Shown here one piece after another: positions 1 to 11,766 of a stretch of DNA of 64,000 nucleotides. The notes below the pieces were generated by a model. It was not told where the DNA came from and did not search any database. It saw only the letters and a program-made list of their open reading frames with translations. Position 1 is the first letter of the stretch, and every line of letters begins with the position of its first letter. Both the position numbers and the translations under genes were made by a program. The DNA comes from Adineta steineri (taxonomy: Eukaryota > Rotifera > Eurotatoria > Adinetida > Adinetidae): positions 472,033 through 536,032 of the forward strand of contig CAJNOI010000006.1 of the NCBI GenBank assembly GCA_905250115.1, read 5' to 3'.

Positions 1-633
1 CAATATTTCACTATATATCTCATAAAAATAATGAACTTCAGACAATAAAGTTACAGCAATAAATTATTTCAAAGATTGAACATAGAGTTTTTACTACGTT
101 ACCGATTTGATAGTGAAGTTGTAGATGTTTAAACTGGTTTTATCGTATTCACATAAAGCTGAAAGACTTTCAGATAGCTAAAAGTCACCAGTTATTTCTG
201 TCGAAGAGTTTTATAAACTTTCAATGATTTACCAGTAAAAAAAAGAGTGCTGATAGATCCTATAACTTATTACAATCAGTAGATTTGAAACCAACTCATG
301 TCTAATTGAATTAATGTCTTAACAAGTCAGAATCTGATGGTAGCTCAACATTTTCATGAATAATCACCTTTAATTACTTCATTTCTAGAAGACATCACTT
401 TAAATCCAAGCATAAAATCTCTCTACAATTAAATTTTAACTATTCAAGTTGATTGCATCCGATGAAAGAATGAACTTAAATAATCATACAGTTATATATT
501 AATATTTAATGATATAGAGAATATGTTGATAGTAATTGTATCTCTAATAGTTTTCGTATATCTATCAACACGAAATAAAGTTATAGGAAAAGAACTGATA
601 TTTATTACTCAAAACTAATATTTAATAGAGAAA
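1..633. other. AT-rich noncoding sequence
   Basis: No open frame of note, no RNA gene and no repeat structure was recognised here. The sequence is AT-rich spacer at the window edge. Confidence 0.5.
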
Positions 634-1127
634 TTCATATATCGGCTTGTCCACGTAAAATCGTACCTCTGTGGGCGAAACTGGTCTGGACTAATTGTTT
701 ACAGTGGAAAAATAGACATGCGAAAAGGTGATTCCGTCACGACACATATTTCTGCGCTGCAAAGGCAGCTTTGAATATTTTTTCTAGGTTTCTTGTTTTT
801 TAGATACTGTATCGTCTAGTCTATCAATCTGCTACAAGTCGCGTTTTCTTATTCCTGCTGTTAAATTGAATTTTGCACTTTTGTGCAATCGGTTAAACAT
901 GACGATCCGTTTTGTGTGATTCCGCAACGCGGTATATTTTTGATCGCAAAACACAAACAGCTTTGGTAAACTTAAGAAAAGCTCCCATACTTTTGAAGAG
1001 GAATTAAACTCACATAGACTGTATGGAGACTTAGACTTAGTGGTTTCCATATGACCGAGTTATAGAAAGCGCATGAGAAAAAAACGTGATTCCATCACGC
1101 TTGGACACGCCGATATATATATATGAA
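634..1127. mobile_element. MITE-like element with terminal inverted repeats
   Basis: The left end (about 634-655, TTCATATATCGGCTTGTCC) recurs in inverted orientation at the right end (about 1098-1127). The right copy reads TTCATA, a short TA expansion, then TATCGGCGTGTCCA. Inside each end lies a small palindrome: GTGATTCCGTCAC near 728-740 and CGTGATTCCATCACG near 1085-1099. The interior is richer in G+C than its flanks and holds only a 72-codon frame that looks accidental. Size, terminal inverted repeats and lack of a transposase fit a non-autonomous DNA transposon. No clear target-site duplication is visible, so the exact borders are uncertain. Confidence 0.55.
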
Positions 1128-1246
1128 GAATAAATAATGTATCCTGAAATTTAAAAAGTTATGAGAATATATTATTGACGAGTAGTACCACGTCGCGATT
1201 TTGCTCGCCTGTGATTATCTGATGCAAGTAATTTTTTTGTTTCATT

Positions 1247-1640
1247 TTAAAATTTAAACGTACGCGAACCAACTTGAGACTGCAGAAGTATTGTTCGTTC
1301 CGCTAAAGTTATAGTATATTGATCAATAAACCATGCAAAATTTTCTTTAATTTCCCCCAGAAGCCATTCATTTGATGTATTTCGTGTATCTAATATTTCA
1401 ATTTTCGCTTCATACCAAGGTCTAAGTACTTGAGCATTTAATTTTCCAATAGTTTTCTTTTGTGGATAAGTTTGTAGTTCGATTCTTTGCATTGGACTAT
1501 AATATGATTCAATACGATAGCGTAAATCTTTTTTAGCTTTATCTGAATAAATATTAAACTGCTCAGCTTTGAATACAATAGCCTTCTCTTTTTTGACCAC
1601 ATACTTTTCGAAATCAAAATAGTCAAAATAAGAACGTGGA
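1247..1640 (-). CDS. unrecognised ORF, possible single exon or gene fragment
   Basis: An open frame of about 115-130 codons runs on the minus strand to a stop at 1247. The listed start near 1600 is not an ATG, and the frame stays open upstream to about 1640. The translation looks protein-like, with mixed charged and aromatic residues (for example WYEAKIEILDTRNTSNEW, then ENFAWFIDQYTITLAERT). I recognise no domain. It could be the last exon of a gene, a fragment of a mobile element, or chance. No neighbouring exon could be assigned. Confidence 0.3.
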
Positions 1641-1665
1641 AATATCTTAACATTTTTTTATACAA

Positions 1666-3003
1666 TATATGAAATGATATAGACTGGCTTGCGCTAATAT
1701 AATATATTTACAACTGTCAAATAATCGACAGTATAAGATATCATCATTAATCTGTTTTTCTCATTTATATCATATCAGCAACTATAATTCTTTTTGTCTG
1801 CCGAATAAAATAATAGTTTATATGGAAATTGCAGATTTTGTTTTAGAATAATTTAAACAGAAGTAATCGATAAGACTTTCTATTTTTGAATGTATACCAT
1901 ATCTTAATCATCTTTCAACTTGATAGTCTCTAGTCTATTATTTCTAAGAAAGAGAAGTATCAGAAAATATTTTCAAAGGAAAAAAACATCTATCTATATA
2001 TATATATATCTTCGAAGATTTATTCTATCGATGACAGTCACCGTCTTTCACTTGAATTATTCAGGATAGATTAAGAATAGGATTGTTATGACATATTATT
2101 GCTTGTTGTCTATTTACAATAAAATGAGAATCAAAAAACATTATTATCACGAAGAAAAAAAGCTCTAAATGTCATTCCGAGTTTCCATTTCTATTGAGAT
2201 ATAGGTCATAATAATGAGATACATGTGCAACTTGATAAAAAGCTATTTTTAGACTGAAACTTGAGTTAATGCAACTTGAAATTTTTTATATACTTCGACA
2301 TTTATATTCTATTTGAAGTTTAATTATTTTTTCAAGATATTTTATTATTCATTATTCAGTTAAGTAAAAAATACTTAATATATATTTTAATGAGATTTTT
2401 ATGTTAATAGCAAGTAGCGCTTGTTTATTGATTGGTGAAATTGACATAATTCATAATAGCAAACCTCTTTTTGATCAACCACGTGACGATATAATTAAAA
2501 ATTAATATCAATTAAATATATTTTTTTTATCATAGATTTTTATTTTCCTAAATATTTCTTCATCAATTAACAAAACATGAAAAAAATTCTTCTTCATTCA
2601 TAAATCCATAGTCTACCTGTATTCATCCATACTTTTTTTGCGTACTATAAAAAGAAACGACAAGGTCGCGGTTTGATTACTTAAGACAAATATATATATA
2701 TATACTATCGTTTTATTATTATTTCGTTCGTTCGCTTATTCGTCTAGCAACCAATCAAAAGAAATATTTTTTCAATATCAAAATCCAACCGAAGAAAAGA
2801 GCGCCTATATTTATCTTTTCATTGATTTGACTCTTCGAGTTATCAAGGTGTTCTATTTATCTGCTTGTCTCATTCTTTCATTACATCCTTTTACTATTAT
2901 CATTCACGTGTGTAAGTGAGCGTGCGTGTACGCGTGTATAACATTTAATTAAGTACTTGGTCTTTCGCAATACTCTCTTTTTCTTTCAAATTAATGAAAG
3001 AAT
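1666..3003. other. noncoding spacer upstream of the methyltransferase gene
   Basis: AT-rich sequence without a supported gene. The last few hundred bases hold TA runs (2690-2705) and pyrimidine-rich stretches that probably belong to the promoter and 5' leader of the gene starting at 3004. No TATA box can be assigned with confidence. Confidence 0.4.
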
Positions 3004-4916
3004 ATGGCAACAAGCGAAGAAACAACAACAAATGTTTTTCCTATGATGCAACGATCAATAAAAAAGCCACCGCGTATTTTGAAAAAAAAAATTGCAAGAA
3101 AAAATCTTGCTCATACACATTTTCGTTTTGGTAAGATATTTTATTTTCGAAAAAAATAAATTTATAAAATATTCATGTTTTTTTTATTAGGTGGTAATCG
3201 AAAAGATCCACTTAATTTAAATGGACTTATTGAAAAGAAAAAACAATTGACACAAACAACAACATCATCAACAACAATTGACAATGATAATATAAACAAT
3301 GGTAATGATCGACCGGTTGAAATTTTACTTCAACCTGATATTTTTGATCCTCTTCGTCTTGATACTTCTTCACGTAATGATGAAGATTTAAATAATCTTT
3401 ATTCTATTCCATCAAATAGTACTACTGAACCATATGCTAATAATCCAAGAAAATATCCAACACGAAAAAAAAATTATGGAGTAAAACGGCGAAGAAATAT
3501 TCCACCACCACGATATGGAAATTTTCAAGGTTATTATGGTTATCGACAACCAAATCATGATCAACGTTTTCAATATCTTGAACAGAATTGGTTTCATAAT
3601 AAACAAGTATTAGATGTTGGTAGGTTTAATTATCTAAAAACAAAATCAATCTAAATTAAAAGATAAAATATTCAGATGATGAACAACAATTACACCATCT
3701 TTCGACTGAGAAAAATATGCTGATTTAATTTAAACTGATGAATTGATAAATAAAATTTAAATTGACTTTTTTTTTCTTATATTTATTTTTCTAAAGAATA
3801 TTTTTTTTATTTCTTTAGGATGCCATACAGGTCATGTAACATTCTATGTAGCTGAACATTTTCAACCTACACAAATTGTTGGTGTTGATATTGATCAACA
3901 ATTAATTCAACGAGCTCGACATCAACTATGGAATCGAGTACAAACGTTTAACAACACAAATAATAACAATAATACTCAAAACAAAGGCTATCCTTTTAAC
4001 CTGCGCTTTCAGCAGGTGTGCATTAAATTCTTTTTTTTTTCCTCGAATTTAACATATAAACTCATATATATGTTTAGGGATATTAAATTGAACCTTGGAT
4101 TGAGTCCAAGCGACGAATGCTTTCTGCTGATCGAGCTGAGCCGGAGCGAGCGAGTGAGCAGCCACGAATCTGGTCGACATACATTTAAGTTATTTTTGAC
4201 TTCATTTACTATGGTGATTATACAGCATTAAACAGGTGAACAGAGAATATTCAATTCTAAAATTTTCCAAGATGAAAAAATAAGAAAGAAAATATAAATT
4301 TCGTTACGAGCAGAAAGCATTCGTCGTTCATTTGAATTTTGTTTTTTCTGAATTACATATTGTTCTAAGATTTATATTTTTTTGAATTTTATATTTTAGG
4401 GAAATTTTGTGCCTGATAATGATGCAGATTTAGCTAATATTGTTGCAGAATATGATACAATCATTACATTCAGTGTTACAAAATGGATACATTTAAATTT
4501 TGGGGATGAAGGTCTTAAACGGTTTTTCAAACGAATCTATCGAACATTATTTCCAGGTGGAAGATTTATACTTGAACCACAACCATGGTCAAGTTATCGA
4601 CTTAAACGTCGTATGACGGTAAGAGAAAAAAAACACATTTTATATACAACATGATTCTATCTGATTCTGTTTTTTTAGAAAGATCTTACGGAAGTATATA
4701 ATCGTATAGAATTTAAACCAACAGAATTTGTATCTTATCTGCTTTCGGCTGAAGTCGGTTTCGAAACATGCACTACAATAGCAACACCAGATAATACTCA
4801 TAAAGGTAAGAATAACTCCATATCATATATATATGTAAATAAATTTATTATTTTTAATAGGATTTCAACGATCGATGTTTTTATTTATCAAACCGTCAAA
4901 TGTTGTTGACAATTGA
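3004..4916 (+). CDS. MEPCE: Bin3/MEPCE-type RNA 5'-phosphate methyltransferase
   Basis: Predicted exons are 3004-3130, 3191-3619, 3819-4015, 4400-4618, 4679-4805 and 4861-4916, giving 384 aa in frame. The first half is basic and low-complexity. From about residue 184 comes the SAM-binding motif LDVGCHTGHVTFYVA, followed by VGVDID. Later exons encode TKWIHLNFGDEGLKRFF and PGGRFILEPQPWSSY, the hallmark blocks of the Bin3 family that caps 7SK and related RNAs with a gamma-monomethyl phosphate. Family members act in the nucleus, where MEPCE stabilises 7SK snRNP. The protein is shorter than human MEPCE but keeps the whole catalytic domain. Intron 3 (4016-4399) is much longer than the others and carries an inverted-repeat insertion. 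An AATAAA lies near 4940. MEPCE rather than BCDIN3D is preferred because of the long basic N-terminus. Confidence 0.9.
4111..4326. mobile_element. inverted-repeat insertion inside MEPCE intron 3
   Basis: CGACGAATGCTTTCTGCT at 4111-4128 is matched exactly by its reverse complement at 4309-4326. The segment between is unusually G+C-rich near its left end (GAGCCGGAGCGAGCGAG). It sits wholly within the one oversized intron of the gene, as expected for a short MITE-like insertion. No target-site duplication was identified. Confidence 0.5.
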
Positions 4917-4945
4917 GAATGTAAAAATGAACTGAAGATAATAAA

Positions 4946-5575
4946 ATTTGTTTTCTTTCTATGAAATATGTGTTGATGTGTATCTTTCATTTCTTCTGTT
5001 TTTTTCTTTTCTTTGTGTCGACAAATTACTCCTGCTGCTGCTCTCTTCCTTTTTCGTTTCTTGATCGATTAGAAATACGGCTATTCGTTGTTTTGTTTCA
5101 AAACTGTATATATTTTACTGTTATTTTCATTCTCATATGCGTAGTTCTGCGTAGCAGATGATAAATTTCACGTTATTCTTTTCTTTTTTCGGTTACGTAC
5201 TTCGTTTTTCTTCTTTTGAAAGAACAGTGTATTGAACTATGTTCAAACATTGTTCCTATGTTTTTTTTTCTTCGTTGTGATATTTGCTGTATAATAATGG
5301 ATGCAAACATATAGATTAATTCTATTTTCTGTTTTTTTTCTTCGTTCTTTCTTGATCCGCATTTTATTGTACAAGCAGAATCATATAAAAATATGTACGC
5401 ATGAAAAAGAAAAAAGACGACGGAAAAATCATCTCATTTTAAGATAAAGAAATAAAAGTTATTATTATTTTCTTTTTTTTATGATCAATTTTAATTTTAT
5501 TCATCGGGGTTCTTTTTTAAATCTCTTTAATAACATTCAAAAAATGGAATGATCGGGGGAGGAACAATGTTTCTT
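4946..5575. other. intergenic spacer, T-rich
   Basis: AT-rich sequence between two convergent genes, probably holding 3' untranslated sequence of both. No further gene or structured element was seen. Confidence 0.45.
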
Positions 5576-5936
5576 TTATTTATTGGATTTTTTTTCGGAT
5601 GATCTTTTGAAACTGTTTGCCCAATCACTATAAGCTGGATCGAATAAATTACGTTTTTCTAAATAATTTGACCATGAATCACCAAATGCAGGATCATATA
5701 GACTACGACGACTTAAAATTTCTTTAAGTGCGTGAAGTCTAGTAGCAGCTATTGCTTCATCTTGAACATTAGCTTTTTCATTTGTATGTTGTTCTTCAGC
5801 ATTCTAAATGAAGAAATTGATGTGTCAATCAATAATTCTAATAACAGTCACTTACTACTTGAGAACTATGAACAATGCAAATGAAAAGAAACAGAACAGA
5901 AAACAATATTATTAATTGTTGACGAAATGAAGACAT
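5576..5936 (-). CDS. putative neuropeptide-like secreted precursor
   Basis: Two exons (5936-5856 and 5803-5576, phase 0, 52-nt intron) encode 102 aa. The first about 24 residues form a clear signal peptide with a hydrophobic core (LIILFSVLFLFICIV). After an acidic spacer the C-terminal third has the layout of a prohormone: a dibasic RR, the peptide SLYDPAFGDSWSNYLE, KR, the related peptide NLFDPAYSDWANSF, KR, and a short basic tail. The two peptides share the pattern L-aromatic-D-P-A-aromatic, then D, W/S and N, so they look like internal duplicates. No Gly precedes the dibasic sites, so C-terminal amidation is not predicted. I do not recognise the peptide family; orcokinin-like acidic peptides are only a loose resemblance. 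The alternative is a small secreted protein whose basic pairs are accidental. Confidence 0.7.
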
Positions 5937-6678
5937 TGTTTGCTTAATACTATTAACGAAAGATTTTTTTGTAGATTGATTACCTAAGTAAAACAAGAAA
6001 AAAAAATTATGTTTACAAGAAAATTATGAGATAATCAACTATAACTACATCGTTTTCTCTTACTTTGTCTCAAGTGATGAACTATGTGAAGATACTCTTC
6101 TCAGAATAAGTTTTTCTTATCTATCTTCTCGTTTTTTTTTTATTTCATTATATACTATCTTTGAACATTCAGAGATAGAAAAAAGAGAGAAAGAGGAGAA
6201 GAAAAAAAGAAAAATTTTTTTTTCATAGTATTCACAAGTAGCAAGTAATGAGCTTTCAACAATATGCCTCTGGCTGGTTGTATACTTTCTCTTTGTCTCA
6301 TAGTGTTGTCATTTACAAAACAAAAATCGCTTTTCTAACATGTCATTGTTGATTATAATCATTTATGAAATATGAAACAAGATCTTATATACGGACTCTA
6401 TAATCATTCCTGTTTTATTGTAAAACGACTCTCATCACTCATTCAAGCACCAATGAATATCTATACAGAGAATAGCTGCTTCACACAAGTTCTCAATGAA
6501 TAGTCTTCGACTTCCGTATATACAGAAAACAATTCTATCTAGATTGCCCAAAGCTAATTCTTTTCTCTGAATATTATTAATAAGCAATTTCGTTTTTATT
6601 TGTCTTATATTTGGTATCATCAATATTTTTATTCACATATGAATAAGAAAATAAATCTTTGTAATTTTTAATTTAATT
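5937..6678. other. intergenic spacer
   Basis: AT-rich sequence between the CLC 3' end and the start of the secreted-precursor gene on the same strand. It should hold the promoter of the latter and the 3' untranslated sequence of the former. No gene was seen. Confidence 0.4.
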
Positions 6679-9600
6679 TTATTTCGTTTTTTTTTGTTTA
6701 ACATAAGCAATAATATCTTTTTTGGTAAGAATACCAGTTAAATGTCCTTTATCATTCGTTACTAATATAGTTTGTGCACCAAGTTTTCTACACATATCTA
6801 TAACTGTTGTTGTTGGTGTATCTAATGTTACTGTTGTTGGTGAACGATTTAATAAGCGATAAATATTTAGTGAATTTGATTGATTTGTTGTACGTGAAAA
6901 TGATATATGTGGATTCATATTAGATTGTATGTTGATTAATGTTCGTTGTTCGATAGCTAATTGAAGATCACGACGTAGAACAAAACCAATAATTGATGGT
7001 TCTTCTCGACTAGAAACAACCGGATAACCATTATATTTGTGTGTACGTATTATAACAGTTAATTCTTCTAATGTTAAACCATCACGTGGTAACATAATTA
7101 ATTCATTTTTTTCTTCTTTATTTTCAAGTACAGCCACTGCTGTTGTTTGATCAATAAATTCAGTTTTAACATCAAGATATGGATAATTATTTAATTTAAT
7201 ATGTGCATCATAAATACCTTCACCAACTAGTGCATCACCAACAAGTTTAGAAACTAATGCTGCACACATTAATGGAAGGGAATAAGACAGACCACCAGTT
7301 AATTCAACCATAATGACAACAAGGGATACTGTCATTCGTGTTACACCACCAAGAAAAGCACACGCACCAATAACAGCATAAAAACCAGGCGCAATACATT
7401 GTTCATCTGCTGTACTACATTCATTAGCAAATAAGAAAAAATTTGGCCAATAATAAACAAGAGTTTCAAAAAGAATACCAACAATTCGACCAGTAATTGC
7501 ACCAAGTGTCATGGAAGGAATAAAGAGACCACTAAATATAAAAGACGATTTTTAAATAAATAAATATTCAAATACAATACAAACCAAGGAACTTTAATGC
7601 CAAATGTTATAATAAATAGGCTTGTTTGAGTAACTAAAGCTGAACAAAGTAAAGCCACAGACAACCAAACACCACTAAATAAATTCAAAAATAAATATAG
7701 AATATATGTCAAATCTCCATAGCTTGACCTGTCCAAATGTAATAGAATCGTGTTTCTTTTTACTTTCTTCCTTCGATATTTCAATTTATTTAAATCGGTG
7801 TTGTCAAGAAATCCGGAAAAGAAAAATCCGGAATAGAAAATCCGGAAAAAACAAATCTGGAAAATTTTACTTGAAGATCATTAATCATAGAAGACACAAT
7901 AAGTAAAAGATGTGGACATATTAGAGAGAATCTGATAATCTTATTTCTTTGAAGCCATCATGTTGATATATTTCTGTTCCGAATTTTAATTTCCCTGATT
8001 TTTCCTTCTTCGGATCTTTGTTTTACGGATTACTTGACATATTCTTTAAATCGAATAGAACTGATATTGTCACAAAATATCTAAGTCGCATTGTTCTGCA
8101 CATTATAAAAAATGTGCTCATGATCTAACTTCGATTTTTTTCAAGTATTTTGATGAATTTTAACTATAACTTATTATTACATGTACAGTATGCCTTCTTC
8201 TTTTTTTATCGTAATCGTAAACCGACTAATTATAACATTCACTTGAGTATACTGATAACTCTTATTACAATAAAATCAGCATTCTATACAGTCAAAAAGA
8301 TTCAATTTTCTATGTCGGTAAACTATTTTTATCTCTTAATGAAACAAAAATGTCGATTTTTTCATTAGTATTGAATTCTTTACAAAGATAACGATAACCC
8401 ACCTGGAATGATTGAGTTGGTAACTCATAAATATATGATTTCAATGAAAATAGTGACAGTAATTTATCGATTATGCATCTACTAAAATATTGATTACATC
8501 AATATCTACATTATCACTGAACCATCAAATACTGACACTAATATTCACTGACATAGTAACTACATTCAAATAACCTTCATTATTTATTATCAGTTAAGAG
8601 GAGTCTGTCAATATTAGATGTTCGAAGACTAACTATTGAAAACTATTCTTATCTGATTAAAATATATATATTATCTTTTAGTAGAAAAAAAATTGAATTA
8701 CCTTAGTGGTTTTGCACTATCATTTTTTTCATAAGCTGATGTACTATTTCGTTCATAATTACATAAAAAACTTTCATCATCTGATTCACATGATGATACA
8801 AGTCGACGAATTAAATCCGACATCGACATACGTGTATATGGATTTGGATATGAAACTAATAATGTAACTAAAGCAACAACAATGACTTCAGTCACTGGAT
8901 AACGTCCTAAAAGTGTTCTTTTTCTTATTCGACACCAGGCAAGATTTAATTTAATAAATAAAGAACCAAATAGACCACCAAGAATTCCAAGTAAAAGAAA
9001 TGGTATCATTTCAAAATAAAACCAACGATATCTATTTCCAACATAAAATAAACCAAGATGTTGATTTTCAAATGGTGATAAAACTTTAACCATTAATGAT
9101 GCTATCATTGCACAAAAAAATGAACGCCATAATGTTTTCAATGGAAAATAATAGGAAACTTCTTCTAAACTAAATAAAACTCCGCCTAAAATAATTAATT
9201 AATAGAAATAAATTGATTATTTGTAAGATATTAACTAACCGATTGGTGCACCAAATGCTACAGAAACACCAGCAGCTGCTGCAGCAGAAAGTATTTCACG
9301 TTTTTTTGCTTCATTCTGTCCATATTTTGGAAAAAGACGAGCAAAAATATTACCACAACAACAACTACTATGAACAAATGGACCCTAAAATGTAAATAAT
9401 ATTATTCAAAAGAACTAGTTTCATTATATCAACGTTTAATAGATATACCTCTTTTCCAAGTAATAAATTAGCACTAGTACCTAATATCATACCGAGACTT
9501 TTAATAAAAAGTGTCCATACACCAAGATATCCACGAATAATAAAACCAGAAAGTATAGTTTTTACTTCCGGTACACCACTACCACATGCATAAGGTGCAA

Positions 9601-10592
9601 ATGTTTTTACAAGTAGAGCACATGATGTTGCAAAAATAAGACCTAATAAAATATTAATATTTCAATTGAAGGAAAAAGAACATTCATTCAAACCGAAGAA
9701 AACATAAGCAATATAATTTACAACATATTCAGCTGTAGTTCCACTTGTAATATGAAGAAGATGAGCCCATTCATGCCAATGTACACAACGAATATGTTGA
9801 TAGTTATCATAGGTCTGATTTGATGCTGTCCACTAAATTATATAATTTTATTTATCGAAAAAAGTTTTCACCGAAAAATCCATACACAACATTGTTCTCG
9901 TGAAAGATAAAAAGCTGGAAGACAAATTCCATCTTTTATATTTGTTAACCATACTGCTCCAATATCAACTATAGCAGCAAGAATGCCAATATTAACAGCA
10001 ATCAATAGTACACAAAACCTAGAAATTTTAAATAATGAGAATAAAAAAATTTTATACAAATAGATAAGATACCATCCAGAAAGTGCATCATGATATGCTA
10101 AAAAACGTTTCCATAAAGATTGTTTTCGTTGTTCTGTAATAATTTCATGTCTTAATCGATCACGAGCTTGATCACTTAACCAATCAATTGTTGACCAATC
10201 ATCATAACGATTACCTTGAGCTGTTGGAATAGTGGTCTATATGAAGATTTTATTTCTGTAATCTTATTTATGAAGAATATATCACTTACAGGTGGTGTAT
10301 GAAAAAAATCTATTGTTCCTCTTGATTTATCTGCTAGAGATGAAATATCTGTACCGGCATTAACTGCAATATCAACTAATGAATTATCAATAGTAGATTG
10401 CTGTGGTTTAGATTGATGTCCTGTCGGTCGTGTTGGTCTTAATATATCACTAATCGATATAAAACTAGGATTTGTTACTGATGAAAGACGGTTTATTGCA
10501 GATGATCGCGGAGAGGTAGACTTTTTAGGCGATAGTTTTCGAGTAAGCCAATTTGCTTTATTCTCATCATCCGATGAAGCACTTGTTGCCAT
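6679..10592 (-). CDS. CLCN3/4/5-like: CLC-3/4/5-type chloride/proton exchanger
   Basis: Nine predicted exons: 10592-10290, 10236-10073, 10018-9886, 9832-9694, 9642-9449, 9384-9240, 9185-8702, 7674-7585 and 7531-6679. They give 834 aa in frame. The N-terminus is Ser-rich and cytosolic. The membrane core has GSGVPE, then GKEGPFVH with the gating glutamate (about E311), and SLEEVSYYF with the proton glutamate (about E368). Both glutamates mark a 2Cl-/H+ exchanger rather than a channel. KVPCGLFIPS and [20 protein letters not shown] follow, then two CBS domains over roughly the last 230 residues. Family members acidify and load chloride into endosomes and lysosomes. Intron 7 (7675-8701) is about 1 kb, against about 53 nt for the others, and contains an inverted-repeat element. 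Exact orthology to CLCN3, 4 or 5 cannot be told here. Confidence 0.93.
7801..8040. mobile_element. MITE-like inverted-repeat element in CLC intron 7
   Basis: The left end reads TTGTCAAGAAATCCGGAAAA (7801-7820), followed by three more degenerate copies of ATCCGGAA to about 7868. The right end, read in reverse complement from about 8039, is TGTCAAGTAATCCGTAAAA, continuing with ATCCGAAG-like repeats. Inverted ends plus about 240 bp total length fit a short non-autonomous element. The intron is otherwise featureless. Confidence 0.5.
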
Positions 10593-11766
10593 TATTTTAT
10601 TAACACGAACAATTTATTATATAATATTTTTTCTTCCTTGGTTGATGTTGTTGTACTTCTTTGTTATTATTCTATTGTCATTGTTGTCCTCTGTATTTTC
10701 TTCTATTGAATATGAATATAAAATATAAAGTAAAGGTAAAAAGAAAAATGAAAGAAGAGAAGTAAATAGATAAAAATAGATGATGTTAAGATGAAAAGAG
10801 ATACACACTCTCGTTCGTGCACTTTTTACGTAAGAAACAATCAACACATGAAGATGAATTTATACAAGAAAAATCAAATATTATGATAAGTTCGATATAT
10901 AATCGAAATAAATATATTTTTGTTAGTTTCAGCTGAAATATTTTGAACAAATTATTTTTATCTATATTTTTCTTTTTAATACTTAACGATATATAGTCAA
11001 CAATAGATAAAAGTGTGTACTTTATAGATTACCCGATAAACATCTTCCTACTATTATCGTATACTAAATTTTTTGCAATCTTTTTCTTTATTTTTTAAAC
11101 ACTACATAATTACATTCTAATATTTATTGTGTTAAGTTATAATTGTCTATATGTGAAAAATGTTGTTAGTATTAGATTCACTATTATTCATTCTAGTTAA
11201 AATAATTTTTTTCATTTATGTATCTTTTCTCGTAATAGTATCTCACTTATTGAATTATTAATTTATTTTACTCCTTTATTTTTATAAACCAATATTTGGT
11301 ATATTATACATTGTACTGCTAACAAATAATGAAGCAATAACTTTCATTTTCTTTTTCTTGCTCAGAGTCGTTGATTGTATATATCATATATGTAAGCAAA
11401 GATTTGTTATAAGAATAATTATCTTTTTTTTTCAAATCTTTTTAATTTAACTCTTTTCTAGTTGTTGAAAATCAATATTTGACTTTATAAATTTACAAAA
11501 TAGATTCGGAGAAAACTATAAAACATCTTCCTATGAAAATGTACGAACAGCAACTAAAAATTAGTACATTTATCAATTAACAAATTAAAATGTTTATTTA
11601 TGAAAATGAATTATTAATATGTAAAATAGTATTTTGCCATATGATAATCAAATAAATCTTCACTGTTTTTTATTTTATTGATGTTAAACAAGTTTCTCTC
11701 TTGTTTTTAATCATCGTCAAAAAATAAATAAAATCTACACAAAAAAATTTTCTTAACTAAGAAAAA
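10593..11766. other. intergenic spacer
   Basis: AT-rich sequence between two minus-strand genes. It should contain the CLC promoter and leader and the 3' untranslated region of the J-domain gene. No gene or repeat was recognised. Confidence 0.4.

Noticed and set aside
832-1050. 72-codon minus-strand ORF inside the inverted-repeat element
   Set aside because: No domain or repeat with coding character; probably accidental within a non-autonomous element.
4090-4180. tRNA-like or structured RNA gene in the G+C-rich part of MEPCE intron 3
   Set aside because: No cloverleaf, and no A-box or B-box arrangement could be matched; the inverted-repeat element explains the structure better.
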